Below, in pieces: positions 40,125-48,712 of a stretch of DNA of 64,000 bases. This DNA is from Paulinella micropora (lineage: Eukaryota > Cercozoa > Imbricatea > Euglyphida > Paulinellidae): positions 70,001 to 134,000 of the forward strand of contig WBZZ01001761.1 of assembly GCA_019918135.1 (NCBI GenBank), written 5' to 3'. How positions within the stretch are numbered: the stretch's first letter is position 1; each line of letters begins with the position of its first letter. A program made the position numbers and the translations under genes. Below the pieces are notes generated by a model. That model was not told where the DNA came from. It saw nothing but the letters and a program-made list of their open reading frames with translations, and made no database searches.

Positions 40125-41357
40125 CTATTGGTCTTCAATAAAATTAACGATAACACTTACATTTCCTCCATTATTAACCGTCGCGACAGACTTTTGTAAA
40201 AATGTTAGATTTTCACCAGGAGAGAGTTGTATGTCGTAAGTTCGCAGGTCAATAAGTTGGCTAGAAGTAGCATTAACATAAAGTTTGACAATGACGTCCA
40301 TTATAACAGCACCACCGAGAGCAGTCGCACTAACGTCCTTTGACACGATTGATGTTGCGGCATCAATATCAACGAAGTTCTCCACCGTAAGTGTTCCAGT
40401 CGTTTTTACAATTCTCACTATATTAACCTTGTTGTCTTCGTTGGATATGCTTACGAGAGATGGACAAACAATTGAATAATTTGTTGCTGCACCATTAAAA
40501 AGTGATTTATTTTTTATGCTGAGAATCGGGCTTTCAGTGGTGCTCGCCTTTTCATCTCCTTCCGCTTCGTTTGTTATGCTTGAATTAATAGTGTTGGCGC
40601 CCTCAATAAACATACTACAACTCGCAGTTTTCAATGTTTGTATTCCTACATCAGCATCAAATGGGAGAGTTGTGTTCGGCAGACTAACACCTGTGTTGGC
40701 ATTCGCATACTTAATCATATGAACTAACTGGAATTCGCCTGTGTTTGGGTTCTCAATTGAAAACTTAATAGCACCAAAACCCAAATACTGAAATTGAATT
40801 TGAAATACATTTCCCTTACGCCAATCCAAGAGTGGCATATCTTTGGTTCCATCGCACGGGTCATTCCAGTTTGCTTGTTGAATATATGAAACAACACCCC
40901 CTTTCGCATGTGCTATACAGAAACCCGATATACCATCCTTATAAAAGTAGAATCCGTTTTGCAAATTATTGTCACCAATACCTATAAATGATATATATTC
41001 CTTAGTTTCATCAGTAGTCCATAAAGCAGTGAAGCGGGTTAAAACTCCCATACCCGTTCTGTATTTTATTTTTCTTTTGCTTTCCGTAATGGCACTAGAA
41101 GTAATATCTGCGGTTGTTTTTAATTCCGCCATATTATTCAAAAATGACACACTTGATTTTGTTTCTGTTTTTGTCCATATCCTTGTATTAATGGTATATG
41201 GAAAGATTTCCTGTAAAACTGGTGTTAATGAACTTGTTAGGCTTTCGCCAAAGGCAATTTTCATATTTTGACCACCTACGTATCCATCATATCCGACTTT
41301 GACATTTACGAAGTCTCCGCCTGGATTTTGTGCGATTAAATTTCTTTGGTGGGGCAT
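40125..41357 (-). CDS. Putative PLV virion protein, 410 aa, intact
   Basis: ATG 41357 (MPHQRNLIAQNPGGDFVNVK) to TAG at 40125-40127. The sequence is beta-rich with many Thr, Asn, Val and Gly. A central module (TGMGVLTRFTALWTTDETKE ... GFYFYKDGISGFCIAHAKGG) looks like a carbohydrate-binding or lectin-like fold, and ISFIGIGDNNLQNG precedes it. No Cys clusters or membrane segments. It lies next to the capsid genes, so a structural or host-recognition role is inferred. No family is recognised with certainty. Unlike its neighbours the frame is unbroken. Confidence 0.7.
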   Translation of the reverse strand: MPHQRNLIAQNPGGDFVNVKVGYDGYVGGQNMKIAFGESLTSSLTPVLQEIFPYTINTRIWTKTETKSSVSFLNNMAELKTTADITSSAITESKRKIKYRTGMGVLTRFTALWTTDETKEYISFIGIGDNNLQNGFYFYKDGISGFCIAHAKGGVVSYIQQANWNDPCDGTKDMPLLDWRKGNVFQIQFQYLGFGAIKFSIENPNTGEFQLVHMIKYANANTGVSLPNTTLPFDADVGIQTLKTASCSMFIEGANTINSSITNEAEGDEKASTTESPILSIKNKSLFNGAATNYSIVCPSLVSISNEDNKVNIVRIVKTTGTLTVENFVDIDAATSIVSKDVSATALGGAVIMDVIVKLYVNATSSQLIDLRTYDIQLSPGENLTFLQKSVATVNNGGNVSVIVNFIEDQ

Positions 41358-41405
41358 CTCTTATATAATAAAAAAATATTTTTATTTTTTTTGTTTTTAT
41401 TAGTT

Positions 41406-42935
41406 TTACAAAGTTGATAAATATCTACGACATAAGGATTCAATTCCCTTAACAACAATAGTCCTCTGAAGAATAGCATAAGTATAATAATTCAATTGGG
41501 CTGCTCCCTCAGCACTCCATTCATACCTCCGTTCGGTGTCCAAAGACAGACCAGCCACTTCATAACCCTCTTCTTCTCTCTTGTCATAAAGTGGGCGGTT
41601 GTGATCCCAGAAATCAACGTGGAACCAGTTATACTTATACACATTAGAGTTCAAAATAGCGGAGCCCTTTACCTTTTCCTTCAAAAGCATATAGTCTTCA
41701 TCGCGGGCGCAAGCAATATCAAACTGCAAAATTCAACTACTATCTAAAGTAGTGTAATAAGAAGTAATCTTACCCTGTGCTCTGTTATCGCAATCAAATG
41801 CGGTATTTGAAGTTTCAGTATTATTAAATCCACTAGTGTAAATTCGGCGAATTCTCTCACCCTGCGAGCGGTTCATCATAAAAACAAATGACTGAGTGCC
41901 AGCCGCGAGATTGGTCTTCCAAGAGATGGGGTATTCAGTCTTGAATGAAAAGCTTTCACCCGCGATCTTCTGTTGAACACCCAAGATAACATCAGGGTCA
42001 GTTTCAACGGCAAGAAATAAGTTAAGGTTGGAAACCTCTGCGGGTGCTGCGGTCATCGTTGCTCCTGCTGCAACACTAAGGGCATCAGTTCCATAAAATA
42101 TGGTTTTCTGGGTTCCCTCCACACAATCCTCAAATCAAGAATTTCAAACCAATAGTCTTATCAATTTCAAAAATGGTTCCAAAAAGCATACCCAGAGGAA
42201 TAGACACATTGATAACAGGAGTTTCGGTGTTATTGGCTCCACCTTCAAAATACTTAGCCTCCTCATAAGAGACATTTACAACAGAGGCAGCACCAGTTCC
42301 GTTAGCGATGAGCAAATCATTATGACGACGAGCATTGACAGATGGTGGGGAAATTGCTCCTGCGATAGCATAACCATAAACATTCAATGTTGCTTGAAGA
42401 TTGGCATCGTTATTAATACTTGCCGCAACTGTTGCAGCACTTGCTTGTTGGCCAGCAAACACGTTAGCATTAAAGGCGGTTGTAGCACGATTATCAACAT
42501 AACACTTTTGAAGCATAGCACCATAACCAGACCCAGCCCCGTGGTTATCCAAAGCCATAAATCTATCATAAGAAATCTCAGGCTTCCAAATCATCTTAGT
42601 GTAATTGCCCACGTGTTGAAGATTACACAGATACTGACCGTTTCGGCTTCACAGTTCAATTGTCTTAATCATAGGTAAGCAGTCCATAGGAATTCGGTTG
42701 TATCTGCCAGCATTACCTCCCCGAGTTGGTGTGTAGGTAAATCGCAACACAGACCTCGCAAGGTTCAAAGGACGAGTAGGAATTTCAAAAGTTGATTCAA
42801 TTCCTCCAACGGTGGTAATCGGCACAATCGCAAGACTTTCGCGGGCAGTAAGTTTGTTGAGCGAATACTTGAATACTTACCGCGGATAAGTTCGCTTTGG
42901 CTATGTGTGAGTTCTCCTCCGTATTGGACAGGCAT
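41406..42935 (-). pseudogene. PLV major capsid protein (double jelly-roll), broken
   Basis: ATG at 42933-42935. Successive pieces, all minus strand: PVQYGGELTHSQSELIRGK; VPITTVGGIESTFEIPTRPL; WKPEISYDRFMALDNHG; SVAAGATMTAAPAEVSNLNL; and YNWFHVDFWDHNRPLYDKRE near the C-terminus. Length (about 500 residues), position between penton and the 410-aa protein, and the beta-rich sequence fit the capsid of the Polinton/PLV group. Lesions: an 8-bp tandem duplication (GAATACTT at 42863-42870 and 42871-42878) shifts the frame, TGA codons occur at 42649-42651 and 41733-41735, and a further shift lies near 42123-42140. It cannot make capsid as it stands, unless some lesions are assembly errors. Confidence 0.72.
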
Positions 42936-43173
42936 TTTTTTTGACGTAGTGAATAGATAGTTAACTAATTCACGAGAATATATCTATAGAAAAAATATTT
43001 AAATCAAAAATTAATTAATTGATATTTGTAAATCTACACTCCAATCTCAAACTTGTTTAAGATACCCCGCTCCCGTGAATCTCCAACGTGTTGGAGATTA
43101 CGAGTATGAGTGATATGTTGAACTGTAAAATGAAAAATTCAACATTGGATGAAAGTGAAATTGTGAGACATCT
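42936..43173. promoter_or_regulatory. PLV gene border with palindromes, penton 3' / capsid 5'
   Basis: Palindromes 43044-43063 (ATCTCAAAC-TT-GTTTAAGAT, one mismatch) and 43078-43099 (AATCTCCAAC-GT-GTTGGAGATT). AT-rich spacer toward the capsid ATG. Confidence 0.65.
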
Positions 43174-43986
43174 TTACCTAGCCTTTAGTAAATTGAAGAA
43201 TGAATTAAATAAACTAAAATAATTAGTTTCACGATAAACTAATAAAGTCATAACTATTCCCAAACCATTAAGATTAATTGCTTGGTCGTTTTCGTCCGTC
43301 AAGTAAAACCTGAATACATTGTTTGAATTAGCGGACAATGTTTTACCATACTCAGACCCGCTTCCATCATAGATAACAGACCCAAAAGGAATTTCGTTGG
43401 CTGTGTATATTTCTTGAAGAACATGATTATCACCTTCATTCACCAAATCAGATTGAAGATACAGAGTTTTTCCACCAGTTAAAATAATTACATTTGGCGA
43501 TTTAATAAAATAATTAGCGAAGAAATATGTTGAGTTTCTATCAAACCCCATTACCTCGTGAATACGGGTGTCACCATCAAATATAAACCGCGGTTGAATA
43601 CCTCCGTTATTTGAAACACTGAATGTTAATTTACCATCCTCTGCTTCTGTGTTTGTATTGTTGCTTGAGACAACATATGTATAGTCATTCGGGCTGTCTG
43701 TGGTTAGAACCTCTGCCAGTTTATTTTTTAAGTTGTTCATTGTGTAGTTTCCCTCAGGTATCGTAATTAAAGCCTCATACCCGTCTTCGCTAAGTGTAAA
43801 AGTATTACATGGCGAAGCCACAGAGTAATACAACTTCGGCACATAAATATGAAGTATTTTACAATGTGTGGGGGAATCTAGTGATTTTAAGTTTATTTCG
43901 TGTGTAAAGTCCGAGTCTGTGCCAGTTATCCTATTTTTACTATTTATGTAGTAAATTCCAGAGCTTCTACCACCTTTATATTCCAT
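43174..43986 (-). CDS. PLV penton (minor capsid) protein, intact
   Basis: ATG 43986, 270 codons, TAA. The N-terminus MEYKGGRSSGIYYINSKNRI followed by GTDSDFTHEINLKSLDS and HIYVPKLYYSVASPCNTFTL is the typical start of Polinton/PLV pentons, a single jelly-roll that fills the five-fold vertices. Further on, IPEGNYTMNNLKNKLAEVL also matches the family. Length is normal. Its border regions carry paired hairpins. It sits directly upstream, in transcription direction, of the major capsid gene. Confidence 0.9.
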   Translation of the reverse strand: MEYKGGRSSGIYYINSKNRITGTDSDFTHEINLKSLDSPTHCKILHIYVPKLYYSVASPCNTFTLSEDGYEALITIPEGNYTMNNLKNKLAEVLTTDSPNDYTYVVSSNNTNTEAEDGKLTFSVSNNGGIQPRFIFDGDTRIHEVMGFDRNSTYFFANYFIKSPNVIILTGGKTLYLQSDLVNEGDNHVLQEIYTANEIPFGSVIYDGSGSEYGKTLSANSNNVFRFYLTDENDQAINLNGLGIVMTLLVYRETNYFSLFNSFFNLLKAR

Positions 43987-44146
43987 TGCTATATTATAGA
44001 TAGTTTAGAATTGCGCTTCGTGCTTTCGCACTCTCACTTATTCTAAACCATCGTTTTTTTGTTTGGGAAAAAATTAATCGGTTTTCGATGTTTATCAGCA
44101 AACGAGAATGAGTGAAACGAATGAGAGTGTAGTTGATAAATATCTT
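43987..44146. promoter_or_regulatory. PLV gene border with two back-to-back hairpins, protease 3' / penton 5'
   Basis: In plus orientation: TTTAGAATTGCGCTTCGTGC...ATTCTAAACCATCG forms one stem-loop next to the penton start. GATGTTTATCAGC...GTTGATAAATATC forms the second, next to the protease stop. An A/T-rich 30-base spacer (CATCGTTTTTTT...AATCGGTTTTCGATG) lies between. Confidence 0.7.
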
Positions 44147-45789
44147 TTATAAAAAGGTGTCAAAGCCATACCCATTCTGTGCTTTTACTTTCTCTGCTTC
44201 GTCTTCTTTTAGGTCTGTGAAACCGCTGGCAAACTTAAATCGCACTCCTTTCTCCCGCTCCATTAAAAATCTCATACTATGCCATCCGCATGTGTCGCTT
44301 GTATCATATTGTTGTTTAACTTGATTAACCTTCATTAACAAATAACTATCAGGGTGGCTTTTATCTATTAGCCGTTTCATTTGTTGTTGAAAGTCTTCCG
44401 TCGGTTGATATTCGGCTAAAGGGTCATACACTTCAACACTCCTATCTTTATTTAGACTTACCCATATAGCCATCCAGTGCTGTCCTTTTTTGTTGCTTGG
44501 GTCAGTATTCATAATAAAACCATATTTCTTTCTTTTTTCTGGATTTAGCCTATGAATTTCATCGCTGGCAATTGTTCCCAAATACCAGTCGTGTTTTTTC
44601 ATTATGTCGTTGATTTCACTAGTCATTAAACCTTTTCTGACTTTACCAATTCCTACCGCATCTGATTCTGGTTCGGTTTCTGCTTCAGTCATATTTGTTT
44701 GCTCTTGTTGTGCATCTTCAGGCTCCTGCACAACAGGTTCTTCTTTATTTTCTTGTTGTCCTTTATTTTCTTGTTCTCCATTATTTTCTTGTTCTACTTT
44801 ATTTTCTTCTTCGTTCTCCTTGGCTTTATCTACTTCTTCTTTCTTTTTTGCTACCGCACCTTCTCTCCACAAATAAAATACGACCCATGCTTGATTAGAA
44901 TTCAATATTTCGTCAGTTATAACAGGACTTTTGTATAGCCATTGTTTCAACATTTCAGAATAGTTTATTTTTCCACCTCTTGATGGTTTTATGTCAGGGA
45001 TAACATGACCAATGAATCTTAGTTTTTGGATAATCTTTTCATTAATAGTAGGTTGTACATTTCGTCGTTTCTTTCTAATAGTCTCGGCAAACATGCCATC
45101 AATTATTTTTTCCCGTTTTGTTTGCTTATGTTTCTCCTCTTCTCCCACATCCTTTACAATAACTCCTCTCGTTTTCCTTGGCGGTCGTCCTGGTGGTGGT
45201 GGCGGTATCATAGGCGGTGCGAGTGGCGCCATCAATAAACCCTGTCTATGACGTCGTTCTGCATTTAGTTCCTGAATAAGTCGCTGTTCCTTCTTCCGTT
45301 CCCTATCTATTTCTTCCTGTCTTTCCTTCGCCTCCGCCTGTTCTCTATCCAACACATCTTTTCTTTCCTTCGCATCGGCGAGGTCTTTTCTTTCTTGCCT
45401 TTTCTTCTCCACTTCTGCTTCTTCTCGTGCGGACTTTTCTTTTTTTTCTAGGGCTTCAATACCTTCATACTTTTCTTGTTTAAGTTTGTCTAAGTGGTCT
45501 TGAATTGCTGTTCTCGTGTTCTGTTCAATCTCCGACAGGCTTTGAACTTTTCTTAAATCCTCCTCCTTTTCTTTTTTCTTTGATTTTGGAGTAATGCCAC
45601 GCTCACGCGGCTTATTGTTTAAGTATTTCATAAAAAGTTTAACAATTTGAAGCGTGCTTAAGTCATTTGTTTTCTTACCAAAATTAAGATAATATTTTTT
45701 ACCTTCTGGATAATATACGGCTTCCCGCTTTTATTTCTATAAACCCGCGGTGGTCTTAATTTCTGTTTCTTCGCTTTCTTGACTACCAT
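44147..45789 (-). CDS. PLV maturation protease (Ulp1/adenain-like) with coiled-coil N-terminus
   Basis: The intact frame is 44147-45631 (494 codons). The likely true start is ATG 45787-45789 (MVVKKAKKQKLRPPRVYRNK), one frameshift away near 45725. The intervening frame is protein-like (YYPEGKKYYLNFGKKTNDLS) and leads into MKYLNNKPRERG. Residues about 15-140 of the intact frame are a highly charged coiled coil. Next is a Pro/Gly patch (APPMIPPPPPGRPPRK), a linker, and a C-terminal cysteine-protease domain: His in GQHWMAIWVS, acidic residue in VEVYDPLAEY, Gln in VKQQYDTS, Cys in DTCGWHSMRFL. This family cleaves capsid and core precursors during virion maturation. Confidence 0.88.
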
Positions 45790-45974
45790 TGCTTTTCTTA
45801 ATTCACACTTTCGCTTCGCTTTTCGTAAATCTCAAACTCGTTTGAGATATTTTAGAAAATCGTTTTAACACTTATATATTATTAGAGCAAAAAATAATTT
45901 TATCTTTAACGATGTTTGAGAATATAGCGAGATATCTCAAATATATTTGAGATTGGAGTGAAATTCTCAAATAT
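45790..45974. promoter_or_regulatory. PLV gene border with palindromes, core protein 3' / protease 5'
   Basis: Palindromes 45829-45848 (ATCTCAAAC-TC-GTTTGAGAT) and 45934-45953 (ATCTCAAATATATTTGAGAT, perfect). Between them an AT-rich stretch with AAAATCGTTTTAAC and TTAACGATGTTTGAG. Confidence 0.7.
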
Positions 45975-46298
45975 CTAGAACTTCAAGGCTCCGCATCCTC
46001 TCTGCTTTCTCTTACCATAACCAAGTTTTGAAGCGGTGGCTTGGACAGACCCAGCATAAGGCACTCCAATACTGCTTAAGGCTCCAGCAGTCCTAGAGAT
46101 TACTTTGTTATCGCGAAGGAACTTATTCACAGCCAAGGCTGTTTTTCCCACTTTTTGCCAGTTAATTTTTCCGCCAGCCTGCCCCTTACCCTTCTTACGA
46201 CCAGTCTTCTTTTTGCCGTTTCCAGCCATTGTGGATGAGTTAATTGTTCGTTTGCCGATTGTTGGAATGACTTCAACACGAGTTGTTTTTACTACCAT
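45975..46298 (-). CDS. PLV basic core / DNA-condensing protein, 107 aa
   Basis: ATG 46298 to TAG 45975-45977. Very rich in Lys and Gly (GNGKKKTGRKKGKGQAGGK), then a hydrophobic segment (KTALAVNKFLRDNKVISR, GALSSIGVPYAGSVQATA) and the end KLGYGKRKQRGCGALKF. Small basic proteins with such an end accompany the protease in adenoviruses and Polinton-like elements and are likely protease substrates that bind DNA in the particle; that role here is inferred. It shares the start MVVK with the likely protease N-terminus. Confidence 0.72.
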   Translation of the reverse strand: MVVKTTRVEVIPTIGKRTINSSTMAGNGKKKTGRKKGKGQAGGKINWQKVGKTALAVNKFLRDNKVISRTAGALSSIGVPYAGSVQATASKLGYGKRKQRGCGALKF

Positions 46299-46515
46299 TA
46301 TAATAAGTAAAATGGAGGCACATGTCCAGGATCTGGATCTGATGCTATAGTCTGAGGAAGCCTATAATAAGTAAAAGAATAATTAATTCCAATTTTTTTA
46401 TTATGATATTTATCAACTTCACTCTCGTTGCTGTCGCAACTCACGTTTGTTGATAAACATCGATGTTCGTAAAACACACGGGAGCGGTAGCGTGAGTGTG
46501 GATTTACGAATATCA
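46299..46515. promoter_or_regulatory. PLV gene border with two hairpins, ATPase 3' / core protein 5'
   Basis: GATATTTATCAAC...GTTGATAAACATCG (about 46399-46459) is followed back-to-back by CGATGTTCGTAAA...TTTACGAATATC (about 46459-46512). Inner stems GAGTTGC/GCAAC and ACACACGGGAGCGG/GCGTGAGTGTGG are also present. Confidence 0.7.
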
Positions 46516-47342
46516 TTATCGCAAGCGATAATCAAAGTTTTTGCGGAGTTCATCATCAACACTTGAGACATAAAGAAAATTAAATCTCTCCTTTGTAGCC
46601 TCGTGATACTTTTGAAGAAAGTAATCAAAATCAAAAGATAAGTCTAAGTGCTTATACATGAGTTCCATTTTGTCCTGAGACTGGCCTGGAAAGATTAATA
46701 AATAATCTAACTGCTTAATGGCTTCTGGCCGTAGGTCATTCAGATACTGGCTTGACATAATCACCTTTGATTTATAGTGTCTGTTCTTTTTTAATAAATC
46801 ACTTACGGACTTGTCTCTTAATCCACTTCCTAAATCGTCCAAGACAAAAACAACCTCTGGCGAAATATACTTACTCGGTCGTTCTTTTGGTGCCTCCTTT
46901 ATCTGTTTTTTTTCTTTTCCAAAATAAAGAAATTGCGGTTTCTCCATCGGTTGTTTATCGTCCTGTTTAATTTCACCTTCCTGCTCTTCATTATCTCCAG
47001 CATGCTGGAGATTTTTGTCTAACTCATAATCAATGACATTCACACCATCTGATTTGAGAAAGGTATATACAGCCATCGGGTTTCCCCTGTTTTTAAAGTG
47101 CTTTACCATTGCTTTATAAATGTAGTCCTTGTGTATTGTTGAAGCAATAATGACAATACGGGTTTTCTGTCTGTCGTCCGTTTCAGTATTTCAAAGAGTG
47201 CTGTTGTTTTCCCGCTCTTCTTACGGGCAAGTAGAAATATGTTGGAATACGGCTCATTAAATAATTTATAACCTTTCGCCTGTTTATTACCTTCACCATC
47301 CTGTTTCACTGGTTTCACCTTGACATTGTTTATTTTTTGCAT
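46516..47342 (-). pseudogene. PLV packaging ATPase (FtsK/HerA superfamily, A32-like), one frameshift
   Basis: ATG 47340-47342. Walker A is IFLLARKKSGKTTALFEIL; a shift near 47160-47180 (run of A) moves to the frame 46516-47109. Walker B is VVFVLDDLGS, followed by the sensor strand KVIMSSQYLNDLRPE. It ends TAA. These proteins pump DNA into the capsid. The two frames overlap by 7 bases and are otherwise complete, so this is a single-base lesion or sequencing error. A 20-bp palindrome (46993-47012) lies inside the reading frame and encodes NLQHAGD. Confidence 0.88.
46993..47012. repeat. 20-bp palindrome inside the ATPase gene
   Basis: ATCTCCAGCATGCTGGAGAT, perfect, of the same family as those at gene borders but in coding sequence. 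Confidence 0.85.
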
Positions 47343-47505
47343 GATATTTTGGAATTGCGCTTCGTGCTCCGCACTCTCGCTTATTCTAAAACATCGTTTT
47401 TTCTTTATGGTTTAAAATAAATAGGTGTTCGATGTTTATCAATATCTCAAACAAGTTTGAAATTACGAGTATGAGCGAAGCGAATGAGAGTGAAGTTGAT
47501 AAATA
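47343..47505. promoter_or_regulatory. PLV gene border with two hairpins, 92-aa ORF 3' / ATPase 5'
   Basis: GGAATTGCGCTTCGTGC...TTATTCTAAAACATCG next to the ATPase start; then, after a spacer with a T6 run, CGATGTTTATCAATATCTC ... GTTGATAAATATC, which encloses the palindrome 47444-47463 (ATCTCAAACAAGTTTGAAAT). Nearly the same layout as 43987-44146. Confidence 0.72.
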
Positions 47506-47784
47506 TCACCCTAAGAATTCCAAACACACAACAATTCGGCCTGCTAAATTTCCTGTATCAATATTTCCGCTGTCAGTTTCAAGGACTTTAAATGTATATT
47601 GTCCGTCCGTCCATCCAACGACACCTAAATTATAACTAAGGTTTGAAATGTTTGCTGTTGTGCTGTCAGAGAATGTGCCAATAATTCCAATTCTATCCAT
47701 GCAAAGAATTCTGGTTTTGGTTTCCGTCTGGTCGTTATAGTAGTGAATAAACTTAACATTCATTTTGGTGGGTGTAAATGACAT
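47506..47784 (-). CDS. Small PLV protein, 92 aa, unrecognised
   Basis: ATG 47782-47784 (MSFTPTKMNVKFIHYYNDQT), stop TGA 47506-47508 after VVCLEFLG. Beta-rich, without Cys clusters or membrane segments. Position between the ATPase and the fibre side suggests a small virion component; this is inference only. Confidence 0.6.
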   Translation of the reverse strand: MSFTPTKMNVKFIHYYNDQTETKTRILCMDRIGIIGTFSDSTTANISNLSYNLGVVGWTDGQYTFKVLETDSGNIDTGNLAGRIVVCLEFLG

Positions 47785-48080
47785 TTGAATGTTCTTGTTG
47801 AATTATTTACCCACAAAATCATTGCTTAGAAAAATAATCTTTTGGTATTTGAACTCCGTCATTGCTTAAAAATAAAGATTTCAAAAACCTTTTAGCAAAA
47901 TCGTTTTTTTTGTGAAACTTTTTCAAAACGTTTCTATATAATATATTATGTTATTAATATTATTATTTGTGTTATCTCCAACTTGTTGGAGATTTGCTAT
48001 GTTTTTCAAAAAGTTTCTATATAATATATTATGTTATTAATATTATTTTTGTGTTATCTCCAACTTGTTGGAGATTTGCT
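47785..48080. repeat. AT-rich border with a tandem duplication of about 81 bp
   Basis: The block TTTTTCAAAA.GTTTCTATAT...TTATCTCCAACTTGTTGGAG, ATTTGCTATG occurs twice, at about 47920-48001 and 48002-48083. Each copy includes a perfect-arm palindrome ATCTCCAAC-TT-GTTGGAGAT (47974-47993 and 48056-48075). Each ends in ATTTGCTATG, so the duplication includes the start codon region of the next ORF. Confidence 0.88.
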
Positions 48081-48299
48081 ATGTCGCGGACGGCTTGCGA
48101 CTTTTATAGCAGAGTAAATCAAACAAAGCGAGATGCGTGTGCTTATTGTATAAAGCAAGGTATTGAAACTAAGTATAAATGTATTTACAAACCTCAAAGC
48201 GAGTGGTGTGTTAGTTTTGATGAAGCCCTGTCGTTAATCTGTGCGGGTAATGATGCTTCGTGGTATAAAATCCACTTATACGAGTGCTCACTTCTTTGA
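48081..48299 (+). CDS. Small Cys-rich PLV protein, 72 aa
   Basis: ATG 48081 directly after the palindrome. It encodes SRTACDFYSRVNQTKRDACA, YCIKQGIETKYKC, SEWCVSFDEALSLIC and YECSLL, with eight Cys in total, and stops TGA at 48297-48299. Without the ATG at 48081 the frame extends further left, but the duplicated leader makes 48081 the natural start. It overlaps the 3' end of the opposite gene by 12 bases. Role unknown. Confidence 0.6.
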   Translation: MSRTACDFYSRVNQTKRDACAYCIKQGIETKYKCIYKPQSEWCVSFDEALSLICAGNDASWYKIHLYECSLL

Positions 48300-48635
48300 A
48301 CTAGAAGGCGAAGGAAGGCAGATGCCAATCAATAGTGTTAAAATACCGACATAAGTATTAGCAACCTCGCACGGCAAGTTCTTTTCAGATAGCCTTACGA
48401 TACAAAGGGTTATAATGGCAATAATGATACCCATTTGAAATAAGTATTTAATAAGTCGGCTGTCGGTCGGTCTGTTTTTTATACAACAACAATTCCAGTT
48501 ATCTTCCAATTCGTGCTCTACTTTTTTTTCCTCAGTCTTCAACGAAATGTCCAAAACACGATTTTTTAATTCTGGTGTTAGTTCGCCATCTGTCATATCA
48601 ATGAGCGGAGGTGGTGGGTGTAATCTAGGTGGCAT
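48288..48635 (-). CDS. PLV membrane protein, two transmembrane segments
   Basis: ATG at 48633-48635 or the internal ATG of MTDGELTPELKNRVLDIS. An acidic N-part, CCC cluster (NWNCCCIKN), then hydrophobic segments LFQMGIIIAIITLCIVRL and YVGILTLLIGICLP. It ends TAG. Small membrane proteins are common in PLVs and may sit in an inner membrane or act in entry or release; the function is not known here. Confidence 0.7.
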   Translation of the reverse strand: MPPRLHPPPPLIDMTDGELTPELKNRVLDISLKTEEKKVEHELEDNWNCCCIKNRPTDSRLIKYLFQMGIIIAIITLCIVRLSEKNLPCEVANTYVGILTLLIGICLPSPSSSKK

Positions 48636-48712
48636 TTGACAATTTCACTTCGTGCTATTCGCACTTTCGTTTATTGTCAAATATCATTTATCAACAAACG
48701 GGAATCTGGCGA
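48636..48712. promoter_or_regulatory. PLV gene border with hairpins, fibre 3' / membrane protein 5'
   Basis: TTTGACAATTTCACTTCGTG...TTTATTGTCAAATATC forms one stem. TTTATCAAC...GTTGATAAAT around the palindrome 48704-48722 (ATCTGGC-GATTA-GCCAGAT) forms the next and overlaps the fibre stop codon. Confidence 0.68.
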
